The notes: a model not told the origin generated them from the sequence alone. A stretch of DNA of 64,000 bases from Arthrobacter sp. NEB 688 (GCF_013201035.1 NZ_CP053707.1:930001-994000), one strand, 5' to 3'. Shown: positions 34,094 to 43,935, numbered from the stretch's first letter. A program made the numbers and translations.

Positions 34094-35386
34094 ATGGGCC
34101 ACCACCACGCCCTGCCCGGGGCCGCCGCGCACGAGGCGCGGATCGGCGACGACCCCGACCGCCTGCCGCCCACCCCGCTCGTGACGCGTGTCGTCGTCGT
34201 GCTCCTCGTGCTGCTGACGACCGCGGCCACGGTCGTCGGCCTCGTGGCCCTCTGGCCGCGCGGCGACCTGCCGACCAACCCCGAGCTCGACTACGCGGTG
34301 CAGGGGGCGACCTTCCCGCAGGCCACCGTCGTCTCGCTGACGACGCCCTGCCCGGCCCTCGCCCCTGACTCGACGGACGAGGTGCCGACCGGCGCGCCCG
34401 ACTGCGGGCAGCTGACGGTGCGCCTCGACGACGGCTCGGAGCAGACGGTCCGCATCCAGCCGGAGGTCAGCCGCTCGGGCCTGCGCGCCGGCGACACGGT
34501 GACGCTGCTGAAGCTGCCGGACGCCGCCGTCGACTCGGCCCAGGAGCAGGGGGCGATCCTCGACAGCGCGTACTCCTTCGCGGGGGTCGAGCGGCAGCCG
34601 CCGCTGCTCGTCCTCGCGGCCGTCTTCGTCGTGCTCGTCCTGCTCGTCGCGCGGTGGCGCGGGCTCGCGGCCCTCGTCAGCCTCGGGGTGGGCGGCGCCA
34701 TCCTCCTGTTCTTCGTGGCCCCGGCGCTCCTCGACGGCGCGAACCCGGTCGCGGTGGGGCTCACCGCCTCCGGCGCGACGATGCTCGTCGTCCTCTACCT
34801 CACGCACGGGCTCAGCCTGCGCACCTCCACAGCGCTCCTCGGCACCGTCCTCGGCCTCGGGCTCACGGCCGTCGCGGGCGTCCTCGGCTCGGACGCGGCC
34901 CGGCTGACCGGCGTCGGCGACGAGAACAGCGGTCTGCTGCAGGCGCTCGCGACCGAGGTCCGGCTGCACGACCTCGTCGCCTGCGGCGTCCTCATCGCGG
35001 CCTTCGGCGTCCTCAACGACGTGACCATCAGCCAGACCTCGGCCGTGTGGGAGCTGCGCGCCGCCGACCCCCGGCGCACCCGCGGGGCCCTCTTCGCGTC
35101 GGCGATGCGGATCGGCCGCGACCACCTGGCCTCGACCGTCTACACGATCGTGTTCGCCTACGCCGGAGCCGCCCTGCCCATCCTCCTGCTCATCGCGCTC
35201 TCCGGTCAGGGCGCCGACAAGCTCTTCCTCTCCGAGGACATCACGGCGGAGGTGGTGCGCACCCTGGCCAGCGCCGTCGGCCTGGTCCTGGCCATCCCCG
35301 CGACGACGGCCGTCGCCGTGCTCGTCGCGCCGCCGCCCAGCCCGGCGGACGCGCCCGGCGAGCCCCTCGACGCCGTCCCGGCGTGA
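34094..35386 (+). CDS. YibE/F family membrane protein
   Basis: A 430-residue polytopic membrane protein. After a cytoplasmic tail ([14 protein letters not shown]) and one helix (about 31-53) there is an extracytoplasmic domain of about 100 residues, which includes an OB-like strand set and two Cys residues. At least seven further helices follow. The YibE/F signature region runs through [25 protein letters not shown], then [19 protein letters not shown]. The family is widespread, of unknown function and thought to be a transporter. It begins 8 bp after nrtR and may be in the same transcript. Confidence 0.85.
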   Translation: MGHHHALPGAAAHEARIGDDPDRLPPTPLVTRVVVVLLVLLTTAATVVGLVALWPRGDLPTNPELDYAVQGATFPQATVVSLTTPCPALAPDSTDEVPTGAPDCGQLTVRLDDGSEQTVRIQPEVSRSGLRAGDTVTLLKLPDAAVDSAQEQGAILDSAYSFAGVERQPPLLVLAAVFVVLVLLVARWRGLAALVSLGVGGAILLFFVAPALLDGANPVAVGLTASGATMLVVLYLTHGLSLRTSTALLGTVLGLGLTAVAGVLGSDAARLTGVGDENSGLLQALATEVRLHDLVACGVLIAAFGVLNDVTISQTSAVWELRAADPRRTRGALFASAMRIGRDHLASTVYTIVFAYAGAALPILLLIALSGQGADKLFLSEDITAEVVRTLASAVGLVLAIPATTAVAVLVAPPPSPADAPGEPLDAVPA

Positions 35387-35489
35387 GCGCCGCGCTGGTC
35401 GTGGCGCCCGACGGTGTGGTGGGATCGGGGTCCGGCCCGCGGGCTCCACGACGCGGCCGGACCGTCCGCCGCCACCCGCGAGGAGCACG

Positions 35490-36737
35490 ATGACCGACGC
35501 CAGCACGCTGGGGGTGCACTCCGAGGTCGGGCGCCTGCGCAAGGTCCTCGTCTGCCGGCCCGGGCTCGCCCACCGCCGGCTCACGCCGACCAACAGCGCC
35601 GACCTGCTCTTCGACGACGTCATGTGGGTCGGCCAGGCCGAGCGCGACCACGCCGACTTTGTCGGCAAGCTGCAGGGCCTGGGCGTCGAGGTCGTCGAGC
35701 TGCACGACGTGCTCGCCGAGACGATGGCCATCCCGCAGGCGCGCGACTGGCTGCTCGACCGCAAGATCGTGCCCAACCACGTCGGGCTCGGGCTCGTCGA
35801 CTCCACCCGGGCCTTCCTCGAGAGCCTCGAGCCGGCGCGCCTCGCGGACTTCCTCATCGGCGGGCTCGCCATCCCCGACCTGCCCGAGGACTTCCGCACG
35901 CCCTTCGTCCTGCTGGCGCGCGAGCAGTCCGGCGCGCGCGAGTACCTGCTGCCGCCGCTGCCCAACACCCTCTACACGCGCGACACGACGTGCTGGGTCT
36001 ACGGCGGGCTGACCCTCAACCCGCTCTACTGGCCGGCGCGCCAGAACGAGACGATCATCTACAAGGCGGTCTACCGCTTCCACCCCGACTTCGCGGGCTC
36101 GACCGTGTGGTGGGGCGACCCCGAGGCCGACTGGGGCGAGGCGACGCTCGAGGGCGGCGACGTCATGCCGGTCGGCAACGGCGTGGTCCTCGTCGGGATG
36201 AGCGAGCGCACCTCGCGGCAGGCCATCACGCAGGTCGCCGCCTCCCTCTTCGCCCAGGGCGCGGCCGAGAAGGTCGTCGTCGCCGGCCTGCCCCAGCTGC
36301 GCGCCGCGATGCACCTCGACACCGTCTTCACCTTCGCCGACCGCGACGTCGTGACCCTCTACCCGAACGTCATGGACGGCGCGCACACCTTCGTCCTCCA
36401 CCCGTCCGACACCGACCCCGGGGTCGAGGTCGAGGACCGCGGCGAGGGCACCTTCACGAAGGTCGTCGCCGACGCCCTCGGCCTCGACGGCCTGCGCGTC
36501 ATCGAGACCGGTGGCGACGTCTACGCCTCCGAGCGCCAGCAGTGGGACAGCGGCAACAACGCCGTCGCCGTCGAGCCGGGCGTCGTGTTCACCTACGACC
36601 GCAACACGACGACGAACGCGCTGCTGCGCGAGGCCGGCATCGAGGTCGTCGAGATCGTCGGCTCCGAGCTCGGCCGCGGCCGCGGGGGCGGGCACTGCAT
36701 GACCTGCCCGCTGGTCCGCGACCCCGTCGACTACTGA
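35490..36737 (+). CDS. arcA: Arginine deiminase
   Basis: A 415-residue guanidino-group enzyme that hydrolyses arginine to citrulline and ammonia. Motifs in order: [20 protein letters not shown], the Asp-containing [50 protein letters not shown] and the nucleophile site GGGHCMTCP with C403. Gaggagcacg precedes the ATG. Normally arcA clusters with arcB, arcC and arcD for ATP generation. None of those is here, so this copy may serve acid tolerance or nitrogen supply, or work with unlinked genes. A phosphotransferase-like gene starts 2 bp after its stop. Confidence 0.96.
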   Translation: MTDASTLGVHSEVGRLRKVLVCRPGLAHRRLTPTNSADLLFDDVMWVGQAERDHADFVGKLQGLGVEVVELHDVLAETMAIPQARDWLLDRKIVPNHVGLGLVDSTRAFLESLEPARLADFLIGGLAIPDLPEDFRTPFVLLAREQSGAREYLLPPLPNTLYTRDTTCWVYGGLTLNPLYWPARQNETIIYKAVYRFHPDFAGSTVWWGDPEADWGEATLEGGDVMPVGNGVVLVGMSERTSRQAITQVAASLFAQGAAEKVVVAGLPQLRAAMHLDTVFTFADRDVVTLYPNVMDGAHTFVLHPSDTDPGVEVEDRGEGTFTKVVADALGLDGLRVIETGGDVYASERQQWDSGNNAVAVEPGVVFTYDRNTTTNALLREAGIEVVEIVGSELGRGRGGGHCMTCPLVRDPVDY

Positions 36738-36739
36738 CC

Positions 36740-37696
36740 GTGCAGACCCCGCCGCGCGGGCTGCCCGACGACGCCGTCCTCGAGGCCGTGCGCGCCGGGT
36801 GGGACCCGGGCGCGGGGTCGCTGACCCACCTGCCCGTCGGCTACGGCAGCCACCACTGGGCGACGACGGGCGCGGACGGCCGTCGCTGGTTCGTCACGGC
36901 CGACGCGACGCCGGACGACGCGTCCGCCGCCCGGCTGGCCGCCGCCTACGGGGTCCCGGCCGCGGCCCGCGCGCACGGGGTCGCCGGGGCGCACGGCCCG
37001 GTGGCCGCCGCCGACGGCGCGCTGCTGCACCGCGTCGGCCCGTGGTCGGTGTCGGTGCAGCCGTGGCTCGACGGCACGGCGGGTGGCTTCTCCGACCGGT
37101 GGGCCGACGCGGACGCCGAGGCGGTCGTGCGGCTGCTCGCCGCCCTCCACGCCGTCGACGCGGCACGCACCCCGGCGCCACTCGAGGACCCCGCGCTGCC
37201 GGGCCGGGACGGGCTCGAGGTCGCGCTCGACCGGTGCGGCCGCGGGGAGCCGCTCGCCGGCGGACCGCTGGCCGGGGCCGTCGCCGAGGCCCTGCACTCC
37301 CACTTGGACGCGGTGCGCCAGGCGCTGGGCGAGGACGCGGCCGGGACGTCGGGAGCCGCCGACGGCGTCCTGACCCACGGCGAGCCCCATCCCGGCAACG
37401 TCGTCCGCACCGCCGACGGCCCGGTGCTCGTCGACTGGGACACCGCCCGCCGGGCGGAGCCCGAGCGCGACCTCTGGCTCGTCGCGGCGCGCACCGACAT
37501 CGACGTCACCGCCCTCTACGCCGACCTCGCCGGGCGGGTGCCGTCACCGGGCCGGATGCGGTGGCGCGAGCGCCGGTGGGCGCTGGCCGACGTCGCCGCC
37601 TACGTCGTCGAGCTCGCGGCGGCGCCGGCACCGGACGCCGACACGGCGTGGCAGCTGCGCTCCCTGCGCGCCACGCTCGCGGGCCTCGACGGCTGA
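36740..37696 (+). CDS. Aminoglycoside phosphotransferase-fold kinase
   Basis: A 318-residue member of the APH/choline kinase-like superfamily. The catalytic loop reads LTHGEPHPGNVV (HGD.H..N with Asp replaced by Glu) and the metal-binding motif is VLVDWDTAR. The N-terminal lobe is short, with YGSHHWATTGADGRRWFVTAD as the nucleotide-binding strands. The HGE variant at the usual catalytic Asp position is noteworthy, although it occurs in this superfamily. The GTG start lies 2 bp after arcA. The substrate is unknown, and an antibiotic role should not be assumed. Confidence 0.83.
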   Translation: MQTPPRGLPDDAVLEAVRAGWDPGAGSLTHLPVGYGSHHWATTGADGRRWFVTADATPDDASAARLAAAYGVPAAARAHGVAGAHGPVAAADGALLHRVGPWSVSVQPWLDGTAGGFSDRWADADAEAVVRLLAALHAVDAARTPAPLEDPALPGRDGLEVALDRCGRGEPLAGGPLAGAVAEALHSHLDAVRQALGEDAAGTSGAADGVLTHGEPHPGNVVRTADGPVLVDWDTARRAEPERDLWLVAARTDIDVTALYADLAGRVPSPGRMRWRERRWALADVAAYVVELAAAPAPDADTAWQLRSLRATLAGLDG

Positions 37697-37779
37697 CGTC
37701 GTCGCAGGTCACCTGTCGCCCCCGGCCGGGTGCCCCGTAGGCTCGTCCACCAGTGCTCGACCACCGGAGGGACCCCCCG

Positions 37780-38922
37780 ATGAGCCCCGACCGCACGTTC
37801 CACCCGTCCGCGGGCCGCACGCTCGGCGTCGAGTGGGAGCTGGGCCTCGTGGACCCCGGCACGCTCGACCTCGTCTCGCGGGCGCCGGAGCTCATCGCGG
37901 CCCTCGGCGACAGCGGCACGCGCAGCGGGTCCGCCTCTGCCGGACGCTCGTCGGTGACCAACGAGCTGCTGACCAACACGCTCGAGATCGTCACGGGCAT
38001 CTGCGACAACGCCGCGGCCGCCGGCGAGGACCTGCAGCACGGCCTCGACCAGGTCCGGCGGGCCGCCGACGACCGCGGTCTGGCGCTGTTCGGCGGTGGG
38101 GCGCACCCGTTCAGCCGCTGGGAGGACCAGGAGGTCTCCTCGGGAGAGCGCTACGCGACGCTCATCGACCGCACCCAGTGGTGGGGCCGGCAGATGGTCA
38201 TCTACGGCGTGCACGTCCACGTCGGCATCACCTCGGCGGCCAAGGTGTGGCCGCTCGTCAACGCCCTGCTCACGTACCACCCGCACCTCACGGCGCTCTC
38301 AGCGTCCTCGCCGTTCACCGGTGGGGTCGACACGGGGTACGCGAGCAACCGCACGATGCTCTTCCAGCAGCTGCCGACCGCGGGGCTGCCCTTCCAGTTC
38401 GAGACCTGGGCGCAGTACCGGACCTACCTGCACGACGTCTTCACGACGGGGGTCGTCGACGACGTGAGCGAGCTGCGCTGGGACATCCGGCCCTCGCTCG
38501 GCCTCGGGACCATCGAGGTCCGCGCGTGCGACGGGCTGTCGAGCCTCGCCGACGTCACGGCCGTCGCGGCGCTCGTGCACTGCCTCGTCGTGCACCTCGA
38601 GGACCAGCTCGACGTCGGGCGCCTCCCCGCCCCCCTGCCGCCGTGGCACGTGCAGGAGAACAAGTGGCGCGCAGCCCGGTACGGGCTCGAGGCCATCGTC
38701 ATCGTCGATGCGGACAGCCGTGAGGTGCCGGTCGTCGACGACGTGCTCGAGCTGCTCGAGCGCCTCCAGCCGGTGGCCCGACGGCTCGGCTGCGTCGCGG
38801 AGCTCGCGGGCATCGAGCGGCTGGCCCGCGGGGGCGGCGGCTACACGCGGATGCGCGAGGCCGCCACCGCCGCGGACGGTGACCTGCGGGCGGCCGTGCG
38901 GGCCGCGCTCGTCAGCGGCTGA
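37780..38922 (+). CDS. Carboxylate-amine ligase, YbdK/GCS2 family
   Basis: A 380-residue ATP-grasp-like ligase of the GCS2 family (TIGR02050/YbdK), which has weak glutamate-cysteine ligase activity in E. coli. Motifs: LGVEWELGLVD, TNTLEIVTGICDN, GGGAHPFSRWEDQ, GVHVHVGI, LSASSPFTGGVDTGYASNRTMLF and GTIEVRACDGLSSLADV. The ATG at 37780 is chosen because cggaggga lies 8 nt upstream. A GTG at 37753 is in frame but poorly placed. Actinobacteria use it in mycothiol-related or ergothioneine-related roles only in some cases, so the exact product is open. Its 3' end overlaps the convergent gene by 11 bp. Confidence 0.9.
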   Translation: MSPDRTFHPSAGRTLGVEWELGLVDPGTLDLVSRAPELIAALGDSGTRSGSASAGRSSVTNELLTNTLEIVTGICDNAAAAGEDLQHGLDQVRRAADDRGLALFGGGAHPFSRWEDQEVSSGERYATLIDRTQWWGRQMVIYGVHVHVGITSAAKVWPLVNALLTYHPHLTALSASSPFTGGVDTGYASNRTMLFQQLPTAGLPFQFETWAQYRTYLHDVFTTGVVDDVSELRWDIRPSLGLGTIEVRACDGLSSLADVTAVAALVHCLVVHLEDQLDVGRLPAPLPPWHVQENKWRAARYGLEAIVIVDADSREVPVVDDVLELLERLQPVARRLGCVAELAGIERLARGGGGYTRMREAATAADGDLRAAVRAALVSG

Positions 38923-39568
38923 CGGCGTCCAGCTCGTCGGCGACCGGGGTGTCGCCGGTGTTGAACTCGACGACGGCGTGCGCCGTGCCCGGGCGGGCGA
39001 GCACCTCGGCGACGACGAGGGCGACGTCGGCGCGCGGCACCGACCCCTTGCCCGCGCCGGTGCGCGAGGTCTCGATGCGGCCGGTCGACGGGTCGTCGGT
39101 CAGGGCGCTGGGGCGCACGAGGGTCCACGCGAGGCCGGAGGCCTGGAGGTGCTCGTCGGCCGCGGTCTTGGCCTCGGCGTAGGCGAAGAAGCCGTCGTCC
39201 TCCGGCACACCGTGGCCGGGCCCGGCGCCGTAGTACGACACCATCACGTACCGGTCGACCCCGGCCTCGAGGGCGGCGTCCATCGAGCGGATGGCCGCGT
39301 CGCGGTCGACGGCGTAGGTGCGCTCGGGGCTGCCGCCACCGGCGCCGGCCGACCAGACGACGGCGTCGAAGCCGCGGACGAGGTCGGTCAGCTCGCCGGT
39401 CGACATCGACTCGACGTCGGCGACCTTCGCGGTGGCACCGTCGGCCTCGACGTCGGCGGTGTGCTCGGGGTTGCGGATGACCGCGGTGACCTCGTGCGAA
39501 CGCTCGGCGAGGAGGGGGGTCAGGAGGCGGGCGACCTTGCCGTGGCCGCCGATGGTGAGTACGCGCAT
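38912..39568 (-). CDS. NAD(P)-binding atypical SDR (YwnB-like)
   Basis: A 218-residue protein of the NAD(P)-dependent epimerase/YwnB group. The nucleotide-binding start MRVLTIGGHGKVARLLTPLL has the GGxGxxA glycine pattern. VVWSAGAGGGSPERTYAVD and VMVSYYGAG, FFAYAEAKTAAD and LAWTLVRPSALTDDP follow in family order. The Tyr in YAEAK would be the catalytic tyrosine. Such proteins often lack a known substrate and can act as NAD(P)H sensors. It stands alone and is convergent with the ligase gene. Confidence 0.84.
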   Translation of the reverse strand: MRVLTIGGHGKVARLLTPLLAERSHEVTAVIRNPEHTADVEADGATAKVADVESMSTGELTDLVRGFDAVVWSAGAGGGSPERTYAVDRDAAIRSMDAALEAGVDRYVMVSYYGAGPGHGVPEDDGFFAYAEAKTAADEHLQASGLAWTLVRPSALTDDPSTGRIETSRTGAGKGSVPRADVALVVAEVLARPGTAHAVVEFNTGDTPVADELDAVSR

Positions 39569-39648
39569 GTCCGGGCCAACACCCGCCCGGGGGCCGCTGT
39601 TCCTCGGGTTCGACAGGGGCGTCCGACAGGTGCGTCCGACAGCGGCGG

Positions 39649-40062
39649 TCAGGCCAGGGCGGCGACGGCGGCGACGAGCCCCGCCACCGCGGTGACCGAG
39701 CGTGCGGCGTCGACCGTCCGCAGGCGGCGCGCGAGGGCGGGCGTGCGGCCCCGGCGGCCGAGCGCGCCGTGGGTCGGGGCGGCCAGGAGAGCGGTGAGGA
39801 GGAGGACGACCCCCTGGAGCGCGACGGCCATCAGGACCGCGGCCGTGCGGGGCCCGGAGGCCAGCGCCCACCCGGCGGCCCCGAGCACGGCCGCGTAGGT
39901 CGGGACGACGAGGACGAGGACCCGGCGCGAGTGGCGGTCGTGGGCGTCGGCGAACCGGTCGGCCGGCTGCTCGAGGAGGGTCGGGTAGGCGAGCGTGCTC
40001 ACCGCCAGCTGGAACGCGGCGTGCCACGCGGCGACGGCGGCGAGGGCGACGAGCGGTGTCAC
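39649..40062 (-). CDS. Hypothetical four-helix membrane protein
   Basis: A 137-residue protein with about four predicted helices. WHAAFQLAVSTLAYPTLLEQP opens it, and a middle loop reads RFADAHDRHSRRVLVLVVPTY. A basic cytoplasmic loop (RRGRTPALARRLRTVDAARS) precedes the last helix. I know no characterised homologue. The GTG start overlaps the DUF2071 stop (GTGA), so it is translated as the second gene of a two-gene unit and may assist that protein. Confidence 0.72.
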   Translation of the reverse strand: MTPLVALAAVAAWHAAFQLAVSTLAYPTLLEQPADRFADAHDRHSRRVLVLVVPTYAAVLGAAGWALASGPRTAAVLMAVALQGVVLLLTALLAAPTHGALGRRGRTPALARRLRTVDAARSVTAVAGLVAAVAALA

Positions 40063-40799
40063 CGGCCCGGGGCCCGCAGGCGGCGCGGCATCCCGAAGGC
40101 GGTGAGCGTGCCGGTCGAGTGCAGGACGCTGTCCGGGGGCCGGGCGGCGAGGTCGGCGAACCCGGCGGCGGCGAGGAGCTCGTCGTCGAGGTCGAGCAGC
40201 TCGGCCCGGCGCAGCGGCCAGGGCGGGTGCTCGTTGGGGACCCACGCGGTGCGTCCGGCGACGCGGGTGTGCAGGCCGAACCGGGCGGTGACGAACTCGG
40301 ACACCACGTCCGGCTCGGGCAGCTCCTCGCCGACCCGGACGCGCATCGTCGAGCGGGCCCCGCGGGGCGCGGGCAGCCGGCGGGTCGAGGTGTAGCGCAC
40401 CTCGTCGCCGGAGCGCTCCATCCGCATCCGCGCCCATGTGTACGGCGTGCCGAAGACGAGCCGCGCCCCGACGGCGACGAGCGTGCGCTCGCACTCGAGC
40501 GACCCGAAGACCACGCCGTGGCGGCCCTCGTCGTCGACCGAGTAGAAGCGGACGTTGGTCTCGAGGAAGTCGCCGAGCCACGGCACGGCCGGGCCGCGAC
40601 CGAAGCCGGCCCGGTGCATCCGGAAGGGGATGAGGCCGACGTACGTCACGCCGTCGAGGACGTCGGGGCGGGCGCCGGCCGGCAGGAGCGGGGCGACGCG
40701 CTCGGGCGGCACCGCCCAGTGGACGAACGTGATGTCGCGCCACTGTTGGCGCATCGTCCGTGGGCCCGTCAGCGGGGGAGCCTCGACCCGTGCCTGCAT
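40059..40799 (-). CDS. DUF2071 (YqjF-like) family protein
   Basis: A 246-residue member of DUF2071, with an acetoacetate decarboxylase-like barrel fold. MRQQWRDITFVHWAVPPERVAPLLPAG is the standard opening, then VTYVGLIPFRM, FLETNVRFYSVDDEGRHGVVF and WPLRRAELLDLDDELLAAAGF near the end. In Bacillus the family member YqjF is a regulatory/effector protein of unclear chemistry. No Schiff-base lysine can be confirmed. It is the first gene of a coupled pair with the small membrane protein. Confidence 0.87.
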   Translation of the reverse strand: MQARVEAPPLTGPRTMRQQWRDITFVHWAVPPERVAPLLPAGARPDVLDGVTYVGLIPFRMHRAGFGRGPAVPWLGDFLETNVRFYSVDDEGRHGVVFGSLECERTLVAVGARLVFGTPYTWARMRMERSGDEVRYTSTRRLPAPRGARSTMRVRVGEELPEPDVVSEFVTARFGLHTRVAGRTAWVPNEHPPWPLRRAELLDLDDELLAAAGFADLAARPPDSVLHSTGTLTAFGMPRRLRAPGR

Positions 40800-40885
40800 G
40801 CTCCGAGTCTCCGTCGCGCGCAGCGGCGCCGGGGGCCGGACGGCGCGGACCGGTGGGTCGGCGTCGAAGGAGCGGGAGCGTTGCC

Positions 40886-41083
40886 TCAGTGCAGCCGGGT
40901 GCGGCGCCGGCGCAGCTCGCGGACCACCGCGGCCTGGCGCCGCACGACGCGCAGGTCGCGCTCCGAGAGCCCGTGGCCGGCGCGGCCCCGGAGGGCGTCC
41001 TCGGTGGAGGCGAGCTCGGCGATGAGGTCGCGGACGGACGGGGTGCCGGGGGCGGAGGTCGGGAGGGGGGCCGTCGTCGTCAT
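40886..41083 (-). CDS. Small hypothetical basic helical protein
   Basis: A 65-residue possible gene: a Thr/Pro-rich start, then VRDLIAELASTEDALRGRAGHGLSERDLRVVRRQAAVV, a helix pair with a basic tail RELRRRRTRLH. I do not recognise the family. Codon bias suits a real gene and the ATG stands between the neighbours without overlap, but the small size leaves doubt. Nothing about function can be said. Confidence 0.5.
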   Translation of the reverse strand: MTTTAPLPTSAPGTPSVRDLIAELASTEDALRGRAGHGLSERDLRVVRRQAAVVRELRRRRTRLH

Positions 41084-41141
41084 GGCCCCACCCTCCCGGC
41101 GGTGCCTCGGGGCGGGCTCGGCCGCGCCTGTGAGGTCCCTG

Positions 41142-42803
41142 TCAGGCGGAGGTGGCGTCCTCGCCGACCGGGCGGTGCGCCTGCGGGTGGCGGGCGTCGA
41201 GGTACTCGGCCAGGCGCCGGTCGGCGTCGTCCCCGAAGAGGATGCGGGCGACCTCGCGCAGGCCCTCGGAGCCCTCGATGTCCCCGTCGCGCACGACGAG
41301 GTCGATCTTGGAGCGGCGGCGCATGAAGTCGTCGAGGGTCACGACCATCTCGTGCTGCGCGGCCGTGTAGAGCTCGGCGCGCAGGTAGTCGGCCGAGCCC
41401 ATGACGTCCTCGCCCATCGACGGGTCGGCGCGGATCGCCTCGAGCAGGTCGAAGGCGCGCCGGCCGTACCGGCGCCACAGCCGGTCGGTGAGCGGCTCGG
41501 TGTCGGGCTTGGTCCGCAGCGCGTCCAGGCGCATGAGCCGGGCCTGGCGGTAGAACTCGGCGCGGGTCTGCGCGGCGGGCTCGCCGTACCAGTTGCCGAG
41601 GTCCTTCTCGAGGGGGATGCCGAGGCGCACGACCTCGGCCGCGACCTCCTCGCCGACGTTGAGGCAGTCGGTCAGCTTGCCGCCGAGGACGGTGACGACG
41701 CGCTGGTGGTCGTCGCGCTCGATCTCGTGCTTGCGCGACAGCGAGGTCCAGTCGGCCTGGTCCTGGTCGCCCGCCCCCCGGCTGACGACCAGCGGCCGCA
41801 CGCCGCAGCGCTCGGCGATGACGTCGTCGGTGGTCAGCGGCGTCGGGAGGTCGAGGCGCTTGTTGATCTGCTCGAGGAGGAACTCGCGGTCCTCGTCGGT
41901 CACCTCGGTGAAGGGGGTGTCGACGCGGGTGTCGGTCGTGCCGATGACCGAGCGGCGGCCCATCGGGATGACGTAGAAGAGGCGCTGGGTGTCGTCGAAG
42001 AAGGCGAGCACGCGGTCGTGCTTGGTCGTCGTCAGGCGGGGGACGACGAGGTGGATGCCCTTGGAGTAGACGATCCGGTGCTCGGTGCGCAGGTCCCAGG
42101 CCTCGTTGATCTCGTCGACGAACGGGCCGGCCGCGTTGACGACGACGCGGGCCGCGGTCGTGATCTCGCGGCCGGTGTCGGTGTCGCGCAGGCGACAGAC
42201 CCAGCGGTCGCCGATGCGCTCGGCCGAGACGAGCTCGACGTAGTTGGCGACGGAGGCGCCGGCCTCCAGGGCGGAGCGCACGAAGGAGAAGACGAACCGG
42301 CTGTCGTTGTCGACGAGGAACGCGTCGCGGTACTCGATGGCGCCGCGGACGTCGGTGGTGTCGACGGCCGGCTCCTGCTCCTTGACGGCCTCGGCGTCGT
42401 AGAGGTGCGGGCGCTTGGTGCCGAACAGGCCGATGCCCCAGTACGCGGTGGCCCCGAGGCCGGCGAACCACGGCGCGTAGGGCGAACCGTGGTCGAGCGC
42501 GGCCAGGAAGCCGATCTCGCGGATGTTGTCGGGGTAGGCCTTCATCAGCCGGTTGCGGCTGCGGCAGAGGCCGAAGACGAGCGGCAGCTCGTAGTTCTCG
42601 AGGTACTTGAAGCCGCCCCACACGAGGTTGGAGGACTCCTGGCTGACGAAGCCGCCGAAGTCGCCGCGGTCGATGAGCGCGACGGAGGCACCGCGGCCGG
42701 CCAGCGCCGCCGCCGAGACGGCGCCGTTGATGCCGGCGCCGACGACGAGGACGTCGAACAGGCCGCCGTCGATCCGCTCGATGTTCGCCGATCTCAGGCT
42801 CAT
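41142..42803 (-). CDS. glpD: Aerobic glycerol-3-phosphate dehydrogenase
   Basis: A 553-residue FAD-dependent dehydrogenase that oxidises glycerol 3-phosphate to dihydroxyacetone phosphate and passes electrons to the quinone pool at the membrane. FDVLVVGAGINGAVSAAALAGRG is the FAD-binding Rossmann motif. ESSNLVWGGFKYLENYE and GRRSVIGTTDTRVDTPFTEV, GVRPLV and VLGGKLTDCLNVGEEVA match GlpD. A C-terminal helical domain completes it (VVTLDDFMRRRSKIDL). No glpF or glpK is adjacent, so it is apparently monocistronic. A 59-nt palindrome lies upstream. Confidence 0.95.
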   Translation of the reverse strand: MSLRSANIERIDGGLFDVLVVGAGINGAVSAAALAGRGASVALIDRGDFGGFVSQESSNLVWGGFKYLENYELPLVFGLCRSRNRLMKAYPDNIREIGFLAALDHGSPYAPWFAGLGATAYWGIGLFGTKRPHLYDAEAVKEQEPAVDTTDVRGAIEYRDAFLVDNDSRFVFSFVRSALEAGASVANYVELVSAERIGDRWVCRLRDTDTGREITTAARVVVNAAGPFVDEINEAWDLRTEHRIVYSKGIHLVVPRLTTTKHDRVLAFFDDTQRLFYVIPMGRRSVIGTTDTRVDTPFTEVTDEDREFLLEQINKRLDLPTPLTTDDVIAERCGVRPLVVSRGAGDQDQADWTSLSRKHEIERDDHQRVVTVLGGKLTDCLNVGEEVAAEVVRLGIPLEKDLGNWYGEPAAQTRAEFYRQARLMRLDALRTKPDTEPLTDRLWRRYGRRAFDLLEAIRADPSMGEDVMGSADYLRAELYTAAQHEMVVTLDDFMRRRSKIDLVVRDGDIEGSEGLREVARILFGDDADRRLAEYLDARHPQAHRPVGEDATSA

Positions 42804-42891
42804 GACCCCAGCGTAGGCGTCCGGCGCGGCGGGCCGGCCGGGAGGTGGCGGGGCTGGACAGCCGACCGTCCGGGCCCCGACCACCGACTGG

Positions 42892-42950
42892 TTGCGAGTT
42901 CCGCCGCCCGACGCGCCCGCGGGCGGGGTGTCGAGCGGCGGAACTCGCAA
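42892..42950. repeat. 59-nt intergenic palindrome, family B copy 3
   Basis: The cleanest copy: 16-bp perfect outer arms (ttgcgagttccgccgc and complement) with a GC-rich inner stem. It is the same size as 13418-13476 and 13635-13693, almost 30 kb away, and lies between the tandem epimerase and glpD genes. Confidence 0.9.
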
Positions 42951-42971
42951 GAAGTGGGGAGGTGGACCGGG

Positions 42972-43871
42972 TCAGCCGGCGCGGGGGTCGTCGACGACGT
43001 CGCGCCAGGAGTGCTGGGGCTCGAAGCCGAGGAGGCGCTTGGCCTTGTCGATGCAGAAGAAGGTCTCGTGCTCGCCCATCTCGCGGCGGACCTCGACCCC
43101 GTCGTAGAACTGCTCGACGAGCTCGGCGGTGGTCGCCGCGACCGAGTGGTCGGCGTTGGCGATGTTGAAGACCTCGAACCCGAGGCCGTCGGTCGTGAGG
43201 CACCGGTCGATGGCCTGCGCCAGGTCGCGGACGTCGATGTAGGCGAAGATGTTGCGCCGCCGCTGCGCCGGGTCCTCGAGGAAGGACGGGAAGCGCTCGG
43301 CGTACTCGTGGGGCTCGATGACGTTGTTGATCCGCAGGCCGTAGACGTCGGCGCCGGTGCGCCGCTGCACCGAGCGGGCCGTCGTCTCGTTGACGACCTT
43401 CGAGGTGGCGTACGCGTCCTCGGGGACGGTCGGGTGCTCCTCGTCGACGGGCAGGTAGTCGGGCTTGCGCTCGCCGCGGGCGAAGCAGATGCCGTAGGTG
43501 GTCTCGGACGAGGCGAAGACGACCTTGCGGATGCCGAGGATCGCGGCCGCCTCGAGGACGTTCCACGTCGAGAGGACGTTGTTCGCGTAGGTCTCGTTGT
43601 CGGCCTTGAGCAGGATGGCGGGGACCGCGGCCAGGTGGACGATCGCGTCGTAGGCCTGCTCCTGCGGCTCGTCGAGCTCGTCGAAGGAGGCGGGCATCCG
43701 CAGGGCGGACAGCAGCTGCCCGAGGTCGGTCAGCTCGACGTCGAGGTCGGTGACGCCCTCGAGGCGCAGCGGGACCCGGTCGAGGTTGGTGACGGTGTGG
43801 CCGTGCTCGACGAGGTAGGGGACGACGTGGCGGCCGGCCTTGCCGGTGCCGCCGGTGAGGAGGATGCGCAT
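42972..43871 (-). CDS. NAD-dependent epimerase/dehydratase family protein
   Basis: A 299-residue extended SDR. MRILLTGGTGKAGRHVVPYLVEHGHTV is the nucleotide-binding start, with VHLAAVPAIL and FASSETTYG in the core. The catalytic YATSK sits near residue 165, with GLRINNVIEPHEY after it. The YIDVRDLAQAIDRCL segment belongs to the sugar-nucleotide-type epimerases. The substrate is unknown, and no sugar-nucleotide genes are nearby. Family A and B palindromes flank it on either side. Confidence 0.88.
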   Translation of the reverse strand: MRILLTGGTGKAGRHVVPYLVEHGHTVTNLDRVPLRLEGVTDLDVELTDLGQLLSALRMPASFDELDEPQEQAYDAIVHLAAVPAILLKADNETYANNVLSTWNVLEAAAILGIRKVVFASSETTYGICFARGERKPDYLPVDEEHPTVPEDAYATSKVVNETTARSVQRRTGADVYGLRINNVIEPHEYAERFPSFLEDPAQRRRNIFAYIDVRDLAQAIDRCLTTDGLGFEVFNIANADHSVAATTAELVEQFYDGVEVRREMGEHETFFCIDKAKRLLGFEPQHSWRDVVDDPRAG

Positions 43872-43935
43872 CCCGTCATCCTCACACCCCGGCCGCCGAG
43901 GACGGCTCGCGCGCACGCCCGGACCCGCCACCACC

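Noticed and set aside
36740-37696. Aminoglycoside resistance gene
   Set aside because: Only the broad kinase fold is supported. The HGE loop variant and the lack of resistance-specific motifs do not justify an antibiotic substrate.
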